Made by a program: the position numbers and the translations under genes. A DNA stretch of 64,000 nucleotides, from NCBI RefSeq assembly GCF_014199325.1, contig NZ_JACIJJ010000003.1, positions 372,001 to 436,000 on the forward strand, in the 5' to 3' direction. Origin of the DNA: Sphingomonas yantingensis (GTDB lineage: Bacteria; Pseudomonadota; Alphaproteobacteria; Sphingomonadales; Sphingomonadaceae). Positions 26,060 to 35,140 of this stretch are shown piece by piece; position 1 is the first letter of the stretch; every line of letters begins with the position of its first letter. The notes below the pieces were generated by a model. That model worked only from the letters and a program-made list of their open reading frames with translations. It was not told the origin of the DNA and did no database searches.

Positions 26060-27465
26060 GCCTTACCGGCATACGCCGCCGCGGCGCGCAAATCCTCGAC
26101 AAACCGCGCATATTCCTCTTCCGCCTGCACCTTGTCGGGCAGGCGCAGGAGGAAGCTCGGATGCACCGTGATCCACCCCTCCCCGCCGTCCGCCAGCGCG
26201 ATCGGTCGCCCGCGCTCGCGCGAGATCGTCACCGTCTTGCCGGTCAGCGACCGCGCCGCCGTCGCGCCGAGCGCCACGGTCAGCTTCGGCGTCAGCAGCA
26301 TCCGCTCCTGCTCCACCCACCAGCGGCACGCGTCGATCTCGCCTGCATCGGGCTTGGCATGGATGCGCCGCTTGCCGCGCGGCTCGAACTTGAAGTGCTT
26401 GACCGCGTTGGTGACGTAGACGGTGTCGCGGTCGATCCCCGCTTCGCCCATCGCGCGGTCGAACACCTGCCCCGCCGGGCCGACAAAGGGGCGGCCGGCC
26501 AGATCCTCCTGATCCCCCGGTTGCTCGCCGACGAACATCAGCCGGGCATCGAGCGGCCCCTCCCCGAACACGGTCTGCGTCGCGGGTTGGTATAGGTGAC
26601 AGCGAGTGCAGCCCATCGCCTCCTCGCGCAGCGCCGCCCACGCGCCCTCGACATTGCCGCCGGGTGTCGCCGCCCGTGCCGTTTCGATCATCGCCGTCTC
26701 CCGCGCCCGCGCGCCCGCGATCAGCTCGCCGACCAGCGCGGTCTCGGGCATGTTCTTCCAGTATTTGCGCGGCATCTCGCGCAGCATCGCCCCGACCTTC
26801 AGCCGCGCGGGATTGAAGATCGACGCATAATAGGTCTTCCACACCGCCTCGATCGGGTCGACGTCGGGCGCATCGGCCTTCACCGCTCCCGGCCCCTCCT
26901 GCAAAGTCTGCGTGTCCCAGTGGAGCGACACCTCGGGCGACAGGATCGACCAGCGCATCGTGTTGAAGCGGTTGACGAAGAACGCCGCGTTGGCGCGGAC
27001 GATGTGGTGCTCGGGCTCGAACCACGCCACGAAGCGCTCGCCATCCTCGTCCGCCACCTCGCGAAAACGCAGGAACGCGCGCATCTTGTGAATGTCGCGC
27101 CGCACCGCCTTGGCCATTTCATCGAGCCGGCGGCCGGCCGGGTCGGCGCGGTCGTCGATCAGCCGCGGCTGGTCGATCAGCCGGACGAGCATCGCGTAGA
27201 GGCGCGCGAACCGTTCGGGATCGCTGTGCAGCACGACGCTGTGCGCCAGATCGACGAACGCCTTTGGCACGCGAAAAGCCGGCGGCGGTGCGGGCGCCGG
27301 CGGGTCGAGTGCGGGCGGCTCCTCTGCGAACAGGTCCGCTGCATGTCCCGCCACTTGCCAGATCACCCGATCTGGCGGCACCCGCTCGGTCGCGAGCACC
27401 CGCGCCGCGTCCCGCCACCCCTCGAAATCGTCAGGGGCGTCGAGACGCGCGACACGGATGCCCAT
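26056..27465 (-). CDS. DUF4130 - UdgX uracil-DNA-glycosylase fusion
   Basis: A 469-residue two-domain protein. The N-terminal half (about 1-260) is the DUF4130/TIGR03915-type domain that accompanies a radical SAM protein in many bacteria. The C-terminal half is a UdgX-type uracil-DNA glycosylase with CTRC near its start, GEQPGDQEDLAGRPFVGPAG, and KRRIHAKP containing His369. In Mycobacterium UdgX the equivalent histidine forms a covalent bond to DNA after uracil removal, making a suicide DNA-protein link. The partner radical SAM gene is 560 bp upstream, beyond a hemerythrin gene. Confidence 0.9.
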   Translation of the reverse strand: MGIRVARLDAPDDFEGWRDAARVLATERVPPDRVIWQVAGHAADLFAEEPPALDPPAPAPPPAFRVPKAFVDLAHSVVLHSDPERFARLYAMLVRLIDQPRLIDDRADPAGRRLDEMAKAVRRDIHKMRAFLRFREVADEDGERFVAWFEPEHHIVRANAAFFVNRFNTMRWSILSPEVSLHWDTQTLQEGPGAVKADAPDVDPIEAVWKTYYASIFNPARLKVGAMLREMPRKYWKNMPETALVGELIAGARARETAMIETARAATPGGNVEGAWAALREEAMGCTRCHLYQPATQTVFGEGPLDARLMFVGEQPGDQEDLAGRPFVGPAGQVFDRAMGEAGIDRDTVYVTNAVKHFKFEPRGKRRIHAKPDAGEIDACRWWVEQERMLLTPKLTVALGATAARSLTGKTVTISRERGRPIALADGGEGWITVHPSFLLRLPDKVQAEEEYARFVEDLRAAAAYAGKA

Positions 27466-27474
27466 GGGCTAAGC

Positions 27475-27951
27475 TTACTCGCGATTGTCGCCGGGCTCAC
27501 TCGCCTCGGCGAGTTCCAGTTCCTTGGGCTTGCGCGCCTCGAACACCTTGGCGAGCTTTGCCACCTCCGCATCGTCGAGGTCCTTGGCGGCCTCGGGAAA
27601 CATCTCTTCCTCTTCCTCGTCGATGTGATGCTCGTAGCGGTGGCGCATCTCGTCGAACTTCGACTTCCACTCGGACGTAGCCGCGTCGAGTTCGGCCATC
27701 TCTTCGAAGAAGTCGTCGATTTCCTTGTGCTCCGACACCGAATGGCGGGCCTCGTCGCGCAGATCGGGCTTGGCGAGCATCGTCGCATAGAGCGACTCTT
27801 CCTCGGCGGCGGCGTGGGCCGTCACCTCGACGCGGAACTGCTCGAACAGGTTGGCGCGCTCACCCTCATCGGCGGCGTCAATCTGCTTCAACAGCTTGCG
27901 GTGAAGGTCGTGGTCCTTCTTCAGGTCTTCGAAGATCTTCGCGTCGGCCAT
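27475..27951 (-). CDS. hemerythrin-domain (HHE) protein
   Basis: A 158-residue, strongly acidic soluble protein with a four-helix di-iron fold. The histidine/glutamate ligands appear as DHDLHRK, TAHAAAEEE, HSVSEHKEI and YEHHIDEEEEE. Such proteins bind oxygen, nitric oxide or iron, or act as redox sensors. It sits between the udgX fusion and the radical SAM gene, 9 bp before the former, on the same strand, so co-transcription is likely. Whether it serves the repair pair, for instance by guarding an Fe-S cluster, is speculation. Confidence 0.88.
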   Translation of the reverse strand: MADAKIFEDLKKDHDLHRKLLKQIDAADEGERANLFEQFRVEVTAHAAAEEESLYATMLAKPDLRDEARHSVSEHKEIDDFFEEMAELDAATSEWKSKFDEMRHRYEHHIDEEEEEMFPEAAKDLDDAEVAKLAKVFEARKPKELELAEASEPGDNRE

Positions 27952-28023
27952 GGGGATTTCCTCGATCGGGGGTTCGGGCATCCAACCCGCCGCGCGGCCC
28001 CACGTTTCACCTGCGAACCGCTA

Positions 28024-29271
28024 TCAAGCGGCGAACAGCTCCAGCTGCTCGCGCTTCGGCGCGACCAGCGGTTTCAGGTCGGCGCGATCGGTCAGCAGCA
28101 CCGGGCGCCACCCCTCTGCCACAATGAACGGTCGCACCTTCGCGACCGACACCGTCAACCGCGCCACATCGTCGAGCGACAGGCGCCGCCACTTGCGCGC
28201 CTTGAGGATCGAGTTGACCGCCTTCACCCCCAGCCCCGGCACGCGCAGCAGATCCTCGCGCGCCGCGCGGTTCACATCGACCGGGAACCGCTCACGAAAC
28301 TTGAGCGCCCAGGCGAGCTTGGGATCGATGTCGAGCGGCATCATCCCCGTCGCCGGATCGGCCGCCGCCGCCACTTCGCCGGGCGCATAGTCGTAGAAAC
28401 GCATCAGCCAGTCCGACTGGTACAACCGATGCTCGCGCATCAGCGGCGGGCGCTGGAGCGGCAGCACCGCGCTCGCCTCCGGGATCGGGCTGAACGCGGA
28501 ATAATAGACGCGGCGAAGGCTGAACCGGTCGTAGAGCGTCGCCGCCTTGGTCACGATATCGCGGTCGGTCGCGGCATCGGCACCGACGATCATCTGTGTC
28601 GATTGGCCCGCGGGCGCAAACCGCGGGGCCGAGCGATAGCGTTTGCGCGCGTCGGCGGTGTCGACGATCGCGGTCTTCATGTCGCGCATCGCCCCCTCGA
28701 TGCGGGTCGCCGACTTCTCGGGCGCGAGGCGGGTCAGGCCGGGAACGGTGGGCAGCTCGACGTTGATCGACACGCGATCCGCATGCAGCCCCGCCAGCCG
28801 GACCAGCTCCGGATCGGCGTCGGGGATCGTCTTCAGGTGGATGTAGCCGCGGAACTGATGATCCTCGCGCAGCGACCGCGCGACCTCGACGATCTGCTCC
28901 ATCGTATAGTCGGGCGAGCGGATGATGCCCGACGACAGGAACAGCCCCTCGATATAGTTGCGCTTGTAAAAGCTCATCGTGAGCGCGACGACCTCCTGCG
29001 CGGTAAAGCGCGCGCGGCGGACGTTCGAGGACTTGCGGTTGATGCAATAATGACAGTCGAAGATGCAGCTATTGGTCAGCAGGATCTTGAGCAGGCTGAT
29101 GCACCGACCGTCGGGGGCATAGGCGTGGCAGATGCCCATTCCCTCGGTCGATCCGATCCCCTTGCCCCCGGCCGAATTGCGCTTGGTCGTGCCCGACGAC
29201 GCGCAGGAGGCATCATACTTGGCCGCATCCGCCAGAATCCCGAGCTTTTCACGAACGTCGAGCTGCGCCAT
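28024..29271 (-). CDS. radical SAM protein, putative DNA modification/repair (TIGR03916 type)
   Basis: A 415-residue enzyme. The 4Fe-4S/SAM site is Cys69-x3-Cys73-x2-Cys76 (CIFDCHYC). A glycine-rich stretch with GGKGIGSTEGMGICHAY lies before it, and a helix-hairpin-helix motif VPGLGVKAVNSIL near residues 340-352 suggests DNA binding. This family is found together with DUF4130/UdgX proteins, as here, but its reaction has not been shown to my knowledge. The start at 29271 gives the MAQLDVREKL opening; it overlaps the end of the upstream membrane gene by 23 bases. Confidence 0.9.
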   Translation of the reverse strand: MAQLDVREKLGILADAAKYDASCASSGTTKRNSAGGKGIGSTEGMGICHAYAPDGRCISLLKILLTNSCIFDCHYCINRKSSNVRRARFTAQEVVALTMSFYKRNYIEGLFLSSGIIRSPDYTMEQIVEVARSLREDHQFRGYIHLKTIPDADPELVRLAGLHADRVSINVELPTVPGLTRLAPEKSATRIEGAMRDMKTAIVDTADARKRYRSAPRFAPAGQSTQMIVGADAATDRDIVTKAATLYDRFSLRRVYYSAFSPIPEASAVLPLQRPPLMREHRLYQSDWLMRFYDYAPGEVAAAADPATGMMPLDIDPKLAWALKFRERFPVDVNRAAREDLLRVPGLGVKAVNSILKARKWRRLSLDDVARLTVSVAKVRPFIVAEGWRPVLLTDRADLKPLVAPKREQLELFAA

Positions 29272-30694
29272 CCGTTCGATATATGTTCGCGGACTGCGGC
29301 TGTCGAGAGAGCGCAAACATGAGCGCGGCGAACAGCGCCGCCGCGGCGACAGCCCACATCGCTAGCCCCTGCCACGGTGTCCAGCCGAAGAATTCGTTCG
29401 GCACGGTCCGCAGATAGCCCGGCCAGAACCGTTCGCGCCATACGCCGTCGACTAGTGCGTTGTCGGCGCTCCAAGGCGCGGTAATCTCGGCCGCGGCGAT
29501 CGTCAGGTTGATCGCGACGCTCCCGGCGAGCAGCGCCGACAACGCGGCGCGCCCCGCTAGCCCCGCCGCCGCCCAGACGCCCGGCAGCGCGAGCGACAGG
29601 AACGCGACCGCGGGCATCGCGTGGCGCGGTCCCGTCGAATTGCCGCCGTCCCAGTAGACATAAGACGCATTGTAGAGGAACGCCGCCGCTGCCCCGACCG
29701 CTGCCAGCACCGCCAGATCGCGCCAGCCGCGCCGCCACAACAGCCACAGCCCCGGCAACGCCGCCAGCAGAACGGGCGCGACCCAGAGCATCCCACGATG
29801 CGTGCCGGCCAGCACCTCACCCAGCACCGCGACGTGCGGATAGGTCAGGCCGAACAGCCCCTGCTGCATCCCCTCCCAACCGACCACGCCCTCGTAACCC
29901 AGCCGGAACGGCGTGCCGAACGCGAACAGATTATAGGCAAGCAGCGGGATCATCGCCGCCGTGCCGGCAAGCACCGCGCCGCCCGCCGCGCGTGCCGCCT
30001 CGATCCGCGGAGCCGCACGCAAGCGCCAAAGCGCGAAGATGCCGACCGGCAGGGCGAAGAGCAGCGCGCTATGCTCGATCACCAGCGCCCAGCCGAGCGC
30101 CAGCCCCGCCAGCGGCGCGTCGGCGCGGCTGCGGTCGTCGCCCGTCCCCTTCAGAACCAGCCGCACCGCTATCACCAGCAGCGAGGCAACCGCGCAATGT
30201 CCAAACAGCGTCGTCGCCCAGCCCCAAAGCGGCGTGCCGAGCGCAAAGGCGAGCGCGCCGAACGCCCCCGCCCCGGCCGATCCCGTCACCCGTCGCCCGA
30301 TATCCATCAGCGCGACCGCCGCCAACGCCAGCAACGTCGCGTTGATTGCCGCCGCCGCTAGCCATTGGCGCAGCTTCATATAGCGGTCGAATACAGGGTC
30401 GGTCGTCGCCAGCACCTTGTCCTCGGCGCTGTCGCCGGTCGCGGCGTCGGTGAGCGCGACGACGGGCATCGCCATGAGCGTCATGCCCGGCGGCTTGTCG
30501 AGATAGAAATGCGCGCCGAACCGCGCCTTGTCGATCGTCAGCGCTTCGAACCGGTCGATCGCGGCGTCGTGCCGCTCGACGATCCCGATCGCGGCGAACA
30601 GCCGGACTGCGCTGTTGGGGTTCCAGTGCCACGATCCGAACCACGCCGCCGACAGCCAGACCAGCGCGAACAGCAGGATCGACGGCCGGGGCAT
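29249..30694 (-). CDS. polytopic membrane protein, glycosyltransferase-39/PMT-like
   Basis: A 481-residue protein with about ten to eleven hydrophobic segments. After the first segment, a large loop contains DAAIDRFEALT and FYLDKPPGMTLM; the DKPPG-type loop is seen in ArnT/PMT-like lipid-linked sugar transferases. It may add a sugar to a lipid or protein on the periplasmic side. Donor and acceptor are unknown. It overlaps the radical SAM gene, but this may be simple packing rather than shared function. Confidence 0.65.
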   Translation of the reverse strand: MPRPSILLFALVWLSAAWFGSWHWNPNSAVRLFAAIGIVERHDAAIDRFEALTIDKARFGAHFYLDKPPGMTLMAMPVVALTDAATGDSAEDKVLATTDPVFDRYMKLRQWLAAAAINATLLALAAVALMDIGRRVTGSAGAGAFGALAFALGTPLWGWATTLFGHCAVASLLVIAVRLVLKGTGDDRSRADAPLAGLALGWALVIEHSALLFALPVGIFALWRLRAAPRIEAARAAGGAVLAGTAAMIPLLAYNLFAFGTPFRLGYEGVVGWEGMQQGLFGLTYPHVAVLGEVLAGTHRGMLWVAPVLLAALPGLWLLWRRGWRDLAVLAAVGAAAAFLYNASYVYWDGGNSTGPRHAMPAVAFLSLALPGVWAAAGLAGRAALSALLAGSVAINLTIAAAEITAPWSADNALVDGVWRERFWPGYLRTVPNEFFGWTPWQGLAMWAVAAAALFAALMFALSRQPQSANIYRTDGAARRS

Positions 30695-30792
30695 TCGTGC
30701 TGGCTAGCGGAAAAGCGCATTGATCCGCAACCAGCGTTGGTGCGGTGCAGCACAGTCTGCTAGGGAACGACCGACAGCGCAGGAGCAAGCCG

Positions 30793-31089
30793 ATGTCGAC
30801 GCGCACGAACGCCTATGCCGATTGGGCCATCCTCGGGTATCAGACCTGGCTGCTCGGGGTCGAAGCCTCGATCGTCATCGCCACCCGCCTCAACGGGCTC
30901 GCCTGGCAGGCGCCGGGGTCGGACAAGGAGGTCGTGCGGATGGTGAGCGAGAAGATCGCCGCGATCACCGAGCTTCAGATGCGCTATCTGACCGGCGGCA
31001 TGGGCTCTACCCCGCTCGCCGCCTCACAAAAGACGGTGCAGCATTATCGGCGTAAGGTCGCCGCCAACCGGCGGCGCCTGTCGCGCTAG
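30793..31089 (+). CDS. hypothetical protein, faintly phasin-like
   Basis: A 98-residue, predicted mostly helical protein. The aromatic/hydrophobic opening (WAILGYQTWLLGVEASIVIATR) and basic C-terminus (RKVAANRRRLSR) recall granule-associated phasin-type proteins, but I cannot assign a family. An AGGAGCAAGCCG stretch lies before the ATG. It is divergent from the membrane protein gene across about 100 bp and converges on the next hypothetical gene with 3 bp between stops. Confidence 0.6.
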   Translation: MSTRTNAYADWAILGYQTWLLGVEASIVIATRLNGLAWQAPGSDKEVVRMVSEKIAAITELQMRYLTGGMGSTPLAASQKTVQHYRRKVAANRRRLSR

Positions 31090-31092
31090 GCG

Positions 31093-31494
31093 TCAGTCGC
31101 CAAGGACGTTCTGCGCTTCCTTGCGCTGCTTGCGCTCCGCCTTGTTGATCGCCGCCGCCTGACCGAAGCAGCCGGTCGCGCCGCCGATGCCGACCGCCGA
31201 ACAGCTGCCGATCCCCGACTGCCCCGCATTCAGCGTGCCATCGACGCGCGTGGCCCATGCCTGGTTCTGCGGCGTCACCTCAAGCTCGCGAAGCTCCTGC
31301 GGGATGCGGAAACGCTCGGCCTCGCTCTTGCGCACGCAGACGACGATTTCCTCGCCGTCGGCGTTGGTCGGGCATTTGTCGTTGCCGTAGATGTAGAGGA
31401 CGCCGTTCTGCGTCTGCGCCGCGGCGGGCGCAGGGACCGAGGCGGCACCGATCGTGGCGGCAGCAGCGAAAATGGCGATCGATTTGAACGTCAT
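31093..31494 (-). CDS. hypothetical secreted protein
   Basis: A 133-residue protein with a signal peptide ending PAAAQ (about residue 27). The mature part contains four to five cysteines (GNDKCPTN, VVCVRKS, GSCSAVG, TGCFGQ) and a lysine/glutamate-rich C-terminus. Probably periplasmic, with disulfides. No family recognised. It stands alone upstream of coq7, in the same direction. Confidence 0.65.
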   Translation of the reverse strand: MTFKSIAIFAAAATIGAASVPAPAAAQTQNGVLYIYGNDKCPTNADGEEIVVCVRKSEAERFRIPQELRELEVTPQNQAWATRVDGTLNAGQSGIGSCSAVGIGGATGCFGQAAAINKAERKQRKEAQNVLGD

Positions 31495-31551
31495 GAACTA
31501 TCTCCTGCCGGAAGAACGCCCGGCGCTGCGAACGGTGCCCGGTGGGACGTA

Positions 31552-32094
31552 TCAGATGCGCTTCGAAATGGCGATGGCGGCGCGGCAGCCGGCGCGGATC
31601 ACGGCGCTCATCAGCGGATAGGCGGGCGCCTGCTCCGCCCCGGCGGCGAGCGCGGCTTCCTTATGCTCCAGCTCCTCGGCCTGAAACTGGCGGATATGCG
31701 CGGCGAGGTCGGGGTCATCCTCGCCCAGCTCGGCAAGCTGGTCGGCATAATGCTTGTCGATCTCGGTCTCGACCGCCGCGGTGCAGGCCATCGCCGCCTC
31801 CGGCCCGATCGCCGCAGTCACGGCGCCAAGCGCAAAGCCGGCCACGTTCCAGAACGGTTGGAGCAGCGTCGGGCGCACGCCGCGCTCGGCGATCAACCGG
31901 TCGAAATATTCGCGGTGGCGCGCTTCCTGCTGCGCCATGCCGGCGATCTCGGCCGCGTGCGGGCCCTGATCGCCGAGGATCGCGAGTTGGCCGGCATAGA
32001 TGCGCGTCGCACCATATTCGCCCGCCTGATCGACCCGGATCATCGACCGGATCCTCTCGCGCCGGTCGCCCGGTCGCCATGCCATGTCCGTCAT
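31552..32094 (-). CDS. coq7: demethoxyubiquinone hydroxylase
   Basis: A 180-residue di-iron monooxygenase that hydroxylates the ring of demethoxyubiquinone in ubiquinone synthesis. The ferritin-like E/ExxH motifs are present: DQAGEYGATRIY, QQEARHREYF, ETEIDKHY and EELEHKEAAL. It associates with the inner membrane. The start overlaps the stop of dsbB (ATGA), making it the last gene of the long proA-coq7 run. Confidence 0.93.
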   Translation of the reverse strand: MTDMAWRPGDRRERIRSMIRVDQAGEYGATRIYAGQLAILGDQGPHAAEIAGMAQQEARHREYFDRLIAERGVRPTLLQPFWNVAGFALGAVTAAIGPEAAMACTAAVETEIDKHYADQLAELGEDDPDLAAHIRQFQAEELEHKEAALAAGAEQAPAYPLMSAVIRAGCRAAIAISKRI

Positions 32095-32567
32095 AGGCTC
32101 CGCCTCTTGAACGCGAGTGCCAGAATGATCGCGGCACCCGTCAGCGAGAAGATGGCGTTAAAACCCGCCAGCGAAATACCCCCCAACGTCCATTGCGGCA
32201 CGTCGCAGCGAATAAGCGGCCGCGACAGGATGTCGGCGAGCAGGTCGCCGCCGCGCGGGGCCGGCGCAGTGCAGGCGGTGATCCCCTCCCACCAGTGATA
32301 TTCGACGCCCGCGTGAAACACCCCGATCGCCCCGCTGGCCGCGATCGCCAGCGCCGCCAGCACCACCATCGCGCGCTTCGCCGCGGTGCCGGGGATCACG
32401 AACGCCAGCAGCGCGGGGACGAGCGCCGCGTAATGCGGCCAACGCTGCCAATGACACATCTCGCACGGATAGAGCCCGCCGATCAGTTGCGATCCCCACG
32501 CCCCGGCGAGCAGCGCGGCGGGCAGGACGAGCGCGAGCAGCCGCGCCTGGACAAGCGAACGGGGCAT
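32091..32567 (-). CDS. dsbB: disulfide bond formation protein B
   Basis: A 158-residue inner-membrane protein with four membrane segments, which reoxidises DsbA and passes electrons to ubiquinone. The first redox pair is Cys35/Cys38 (PCEMCHWQRW) and the second Cys99/Cys121 in the second periplasmic loop. The start at 32567 follows the ctpA stop by 4 bp. Its neighbour coq7 makes the quinone it uses, a fitting but possibly accidental pairing. Confidence 0.92.
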   Translation of the reverse strand: MPRSLVQARLLALVLPAALLAGAWGSQLIGGLYPCEMCHWQRWPHYAALVPALLAFVIPGTAAKRAMVVLAALAIAASGAIGVFHAGVEYHWWEGITACTAPAPRGGDLLADILSRPLIRCDVPQWTLGGISLAGFNAIFSLTGAAIILALAFKRRSL

Positions 32568-32571
32568 CGGC

Positions 32572-33918
32572 TCAGCGCTTCGCCGCGGCCTTCGCCGGCG
32601 TCGTCGCCGCCGCCACCTGTGCCGGCGTCCCAAGCCGCGCGATCGTCTTGACCGCATAGTCGAGCTGGAAATCCTCGACGCCCTGCTTCTTCAACTGTTC
32701 GGCGGTGGCGGCGAAGCGCGGGTCGGTCTTGGCGTCCTCCTCCAGCACCTTGTTGTCGACCTTTGCCTCGTTGATGAGGTGGCGGCGCAGGTCCGCCTCG
32801 CGGAAGACCGGCCGCGACTTGTAATCCTCGTCGGTCAGCTGCGGCACGGACAGATCGGGCTCGATCCCCCCTTCCTGCACCGACCGGCCCGATGGGGTGA
32901 AGTAGCGCGCCGTCGTCAGGCGAAGCGCGTTCGATGGCCCGAGCTGAAGCAGCGTCTGCACCGATCCCTTGCCGAACGTCCGCTCGCCCATGACGATAGC
33001 GCGGTGATGATCCTGTAGCGCACCCGCGACGATCTCGCTGGCTGAGGCGGTGCCCGCGTCGACTAGCACGATGATCGGCAGCCCGCCCGCCAGATCGCCC
33101 GCGCGGGCGTAGTAACGCTCGATGTCCGCCTTCTCGCGCCCGCGCTGCGACACGATCTCGCCGCGCTCGAGGAAGGCGTCGGACACCTCGATCGCCTGCG
33201 TCAGCAATCCGCCGCCGTTCGAGCGCAAGTCGACGATGTAGCCGGTGGGCTTGTGCCCCAGCGACTTGTCGATCGCCATGATCGCGGCGCGCGTGTCGGC
33301 GCCGGTGGAGGCGGAAAAGGTGTTGATGTTAATGATGCCGACGCCGCTCTTGACCTCCCACTTCACCGGCTTCTGCACGATCACCTCGCGCGCCATGGTG
33401 AGTTCCATCGGCTTGTCGCGGCCAGGGCGGACGACGGTCAGCGTCACCTTGGTCCCCGGCTGGCCGCGCATCCCCTCGATCGCCTCGTCCAGCGCCTCGC
33501 CGAAGATGAGCTTGCCGTTGATGTGGGTGATATAATCGCCGGCCTTGATCCCGGCGCGCGCGGCGGGCGAATCCTCGTTCGGCGCGATCACCTTGACCGC
33601 GCCGTCCTCTTGCGTGACCGTGAGGCCGAGGCCGCCGTAATTGCCCTCGGTCTGGATGCGCATATTCTCGAAATCGAGCGCATCGACGTACGAGCTGTGC
33701 GGATCGAGCGCCGCGAGCATCCCCTGGATCGCCCCCTTCACCAGCGTCTTGTCGTCGACCTTGTCGACATATTCGGACTTCACGCGGTTGTAGACGTCCA
33801 TAAACAGGTCGAGCTCGCGATAGCTGTTGCTGTCGACCTGGGCCATCGCCCCCGTTGCCAGCGGCACCATCGCGATGGCAGCGGTTGCGGCGAAAGCCTG
33901 AAGCAGCGGGCGGGCCAT
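32572..33918 (-). CDS. ctpA: C-terminal processing peptidase, S41 family
   Basis: A 448-residue periplasmic serine protease. It has a signal peptide ending GAMAQ, a PDZ domain (about 95-180) and a tail-specific protease domain with Ser294 (TASASE) and Lys317 (FGKGSVQ) as the catalytic dyad. CtpA proteases trim or degrade cell-wall hydrolases and lipoproteins. It lies 76 bp downstream of the EnvC-like gene, which supports a role in cell-wall remodelling. The start at 33918 is the ATG that opens the signal peptide. Confidence 0.93.
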   Translation of the reverse strand: MARPLLQAFAATAAIAMVPLATGAMAQVDSNSYRELDLFMDVYNRVKSEYVDKVDDKTLVKGAIQGMLAALDPHSSYVDALDFENMRIQTEGNYGGLGLTVTQEDGAVKVIAPNEDSPAARAGIKAGDYITHINGKLIFGEALDEAIEGMRGQPGTKVTLTVVRPGRDKPMELTMAREVIVQKPVKWEVKSGVGIININTFSASTGADTRAAIMAIDKSLGHKPTGYIVDLRSNGGGLLTQAIEVSDAFLERGEIVSQRGREKADIERYYARAGDLAGGLPIIVLVDAGTASASEIVAGALQDHHRAIVMGERTFGKGSVQTLLQLGPSNALRLTTARYFTPSGRSVQEGGIEPDLSVPQLTDEDYKSRPVFREADLRRHLINEAKVDNKVLEEDAKTDPRFAATAEQLKKQGVEDFQLDYAVKTIARLGTPAQVAAATTPAKAAAKR

Positions 33919-33994
33919 GGAACGCAATTCCTTTTCGAACTCTGGGGGCAGAGATAGCGGCAAGTTGCGTGCCCTTAAAGCCGAACTGAGAAGT

Positions 33995-35140
33995 TTATCG
34001 GAGCAGCCCGACCAGGTCGAACGGCTGGCCGCGGCGGCGCAATTCGACCGTGATGCGCGGCCCGGCGCGGCCGAGCGGCATCCCCGCCCCCACCATCGCC
34101 CCGCGCGCGACCTGCGCGCCGTCGAGGCCCGAGAGCAACGTTGTCCACCCCTCACCATGGTCGAGGATTACGACGGTGCCGTACCCGCCGAAGCGGCGGG
34201 CGAACATCACCCGGCCCGGCGCGGGCGCGACGACCGGCGCCCCCGCCGCCGTCTCGATCGTCAGCCCGCGCGAGCGCACCCCGCTGTCGCTGATCTCGCC
34301 CAGCCCCGTGGCGATGCGCCCGCGGACGGGGAGGCGATAGGCCGGCGCGCTCCCGGCGTCTTCGGCGGCTGTGTCCGGGCGCGGCAGCGGCTCACCGAGC
34401 TTCAACAGGCGCGCCCGCGTCGTTTCCGCCGCATCGGCGACGGCAAGCTGGTCGACGATATCTCGCGCCTCCTCGCCCAGCGCGAGCGCGCGGTCCGATT
34501 CGACCAGCGCCCCGCGCGCAAGCTGGCGCGAGCGCAGCCGGCTGGCGCTTTCGAGTTCGAGCAGTTTCTGCCGTTCGCTTTCCAGCCGCGCCCGCCCGTC
34601 GCGCAGCCTGGCGGCAGCCAGCTGGGCCCCGCGGCGCAGGCGGCGGGTGCGCTCGATCTCGCCCTGCACCGCCGCGCTGCGCGCCTTCACCACGGGCACG
34701 ATCCCGGCGAGCAGCGCGCGGACATGCACCGCGTCGCGGGTCGACCCCGGCTGGAGCAGCGCGAGCGATGCGGGCCGGCGCGCGAGTGATTGGAGCGCGG
34801 CGACCAGCCGCATCGTCGGCGCCCGCTGCGTGTCGAGGCGGCGACGCTGCGCGGCGAGCGCCCGATCAACAAGGACGATGCGCGCGCGGGCGGCGGCGAT
34901 GTCCGCCTCGGCCGCTTCGGCACGGGCGGCGACCGCGGCCTGCTCGCGCCGCGCGCGTTCGGCCTCTCCCTTTGCCGCGGCGGCATGTCGCTCCAGCGCT
35001 TCGGCTCGCGCCTCGGCCGCGCGCGACGCCCGGTTGGCGCGGGTCAGGGCGGCGCGTTGATCGGCACCCGCCTGCTGCGCGCCCGTCGCCATCGGCAGCA
35101 ACAGCGCGGGCAGCGCGGCCAGGGCGAGCGCGCGCCTCAT
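33995..35140 (-). CDS. EnvC-like murein hydrolase activator with degenerate LytM domain
   Basis: A 381-residue periplasmic protein: a signal peptide ending GAQQ, a long alanine/arginine/glutamate-rich coiled coil (about 25-270), and a C-terminal M23/LytM domain (about 285-381). The zinc-binding and catalytic histidines of active M23 enzymes are missing: the final H-x-H position reads ITVEL and the preceding position reads LLSGL. As with E. coli EnvC, it should therefore activate an N-acetylmuramoyl-L-alanine amidase at division rather than cut peptidoglycan. Its ATG overlaps the rlmH stop. Confidence 0.88.
   Translation of the reverse strand: MRRALALAALPALLLPMATGAQQAGADQRAALTRANRASRAAEARAEALERHAAAAKGEAERARREQAAVAARAEAAEADIAAARARIVLVDRALAAQRRRLDTQRAPTMRLVAALQSLARRPASLALLQPGSTRDAVHVRALLAGIVPVVKARSAAVQGEIERTRRLRRGAQLAAARLRDGRARLESERQKLLELESASRLRSRQLARGALVESDRALALGEEARDIVDQLAVADAAETTRARLLKLGEPLPRPDTAAEDAGSAPAYRLPVRGRIATGLGEISDSGVRSRGLTIETAAGAPVVAPAPGRVMFARRFGGYGTVVILDHGEGWTTLLSGLDGAQVARGAMVGAGMPLGRAGPRITVELRRRGQPFDLVGLLR

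Noticed and set aside
26596..29322. A 908-codon plus-strand frame over the udgX/radical SAM genes
   Set aside because: Spans three good minus-strand genes and a gap; no recognisable domain.
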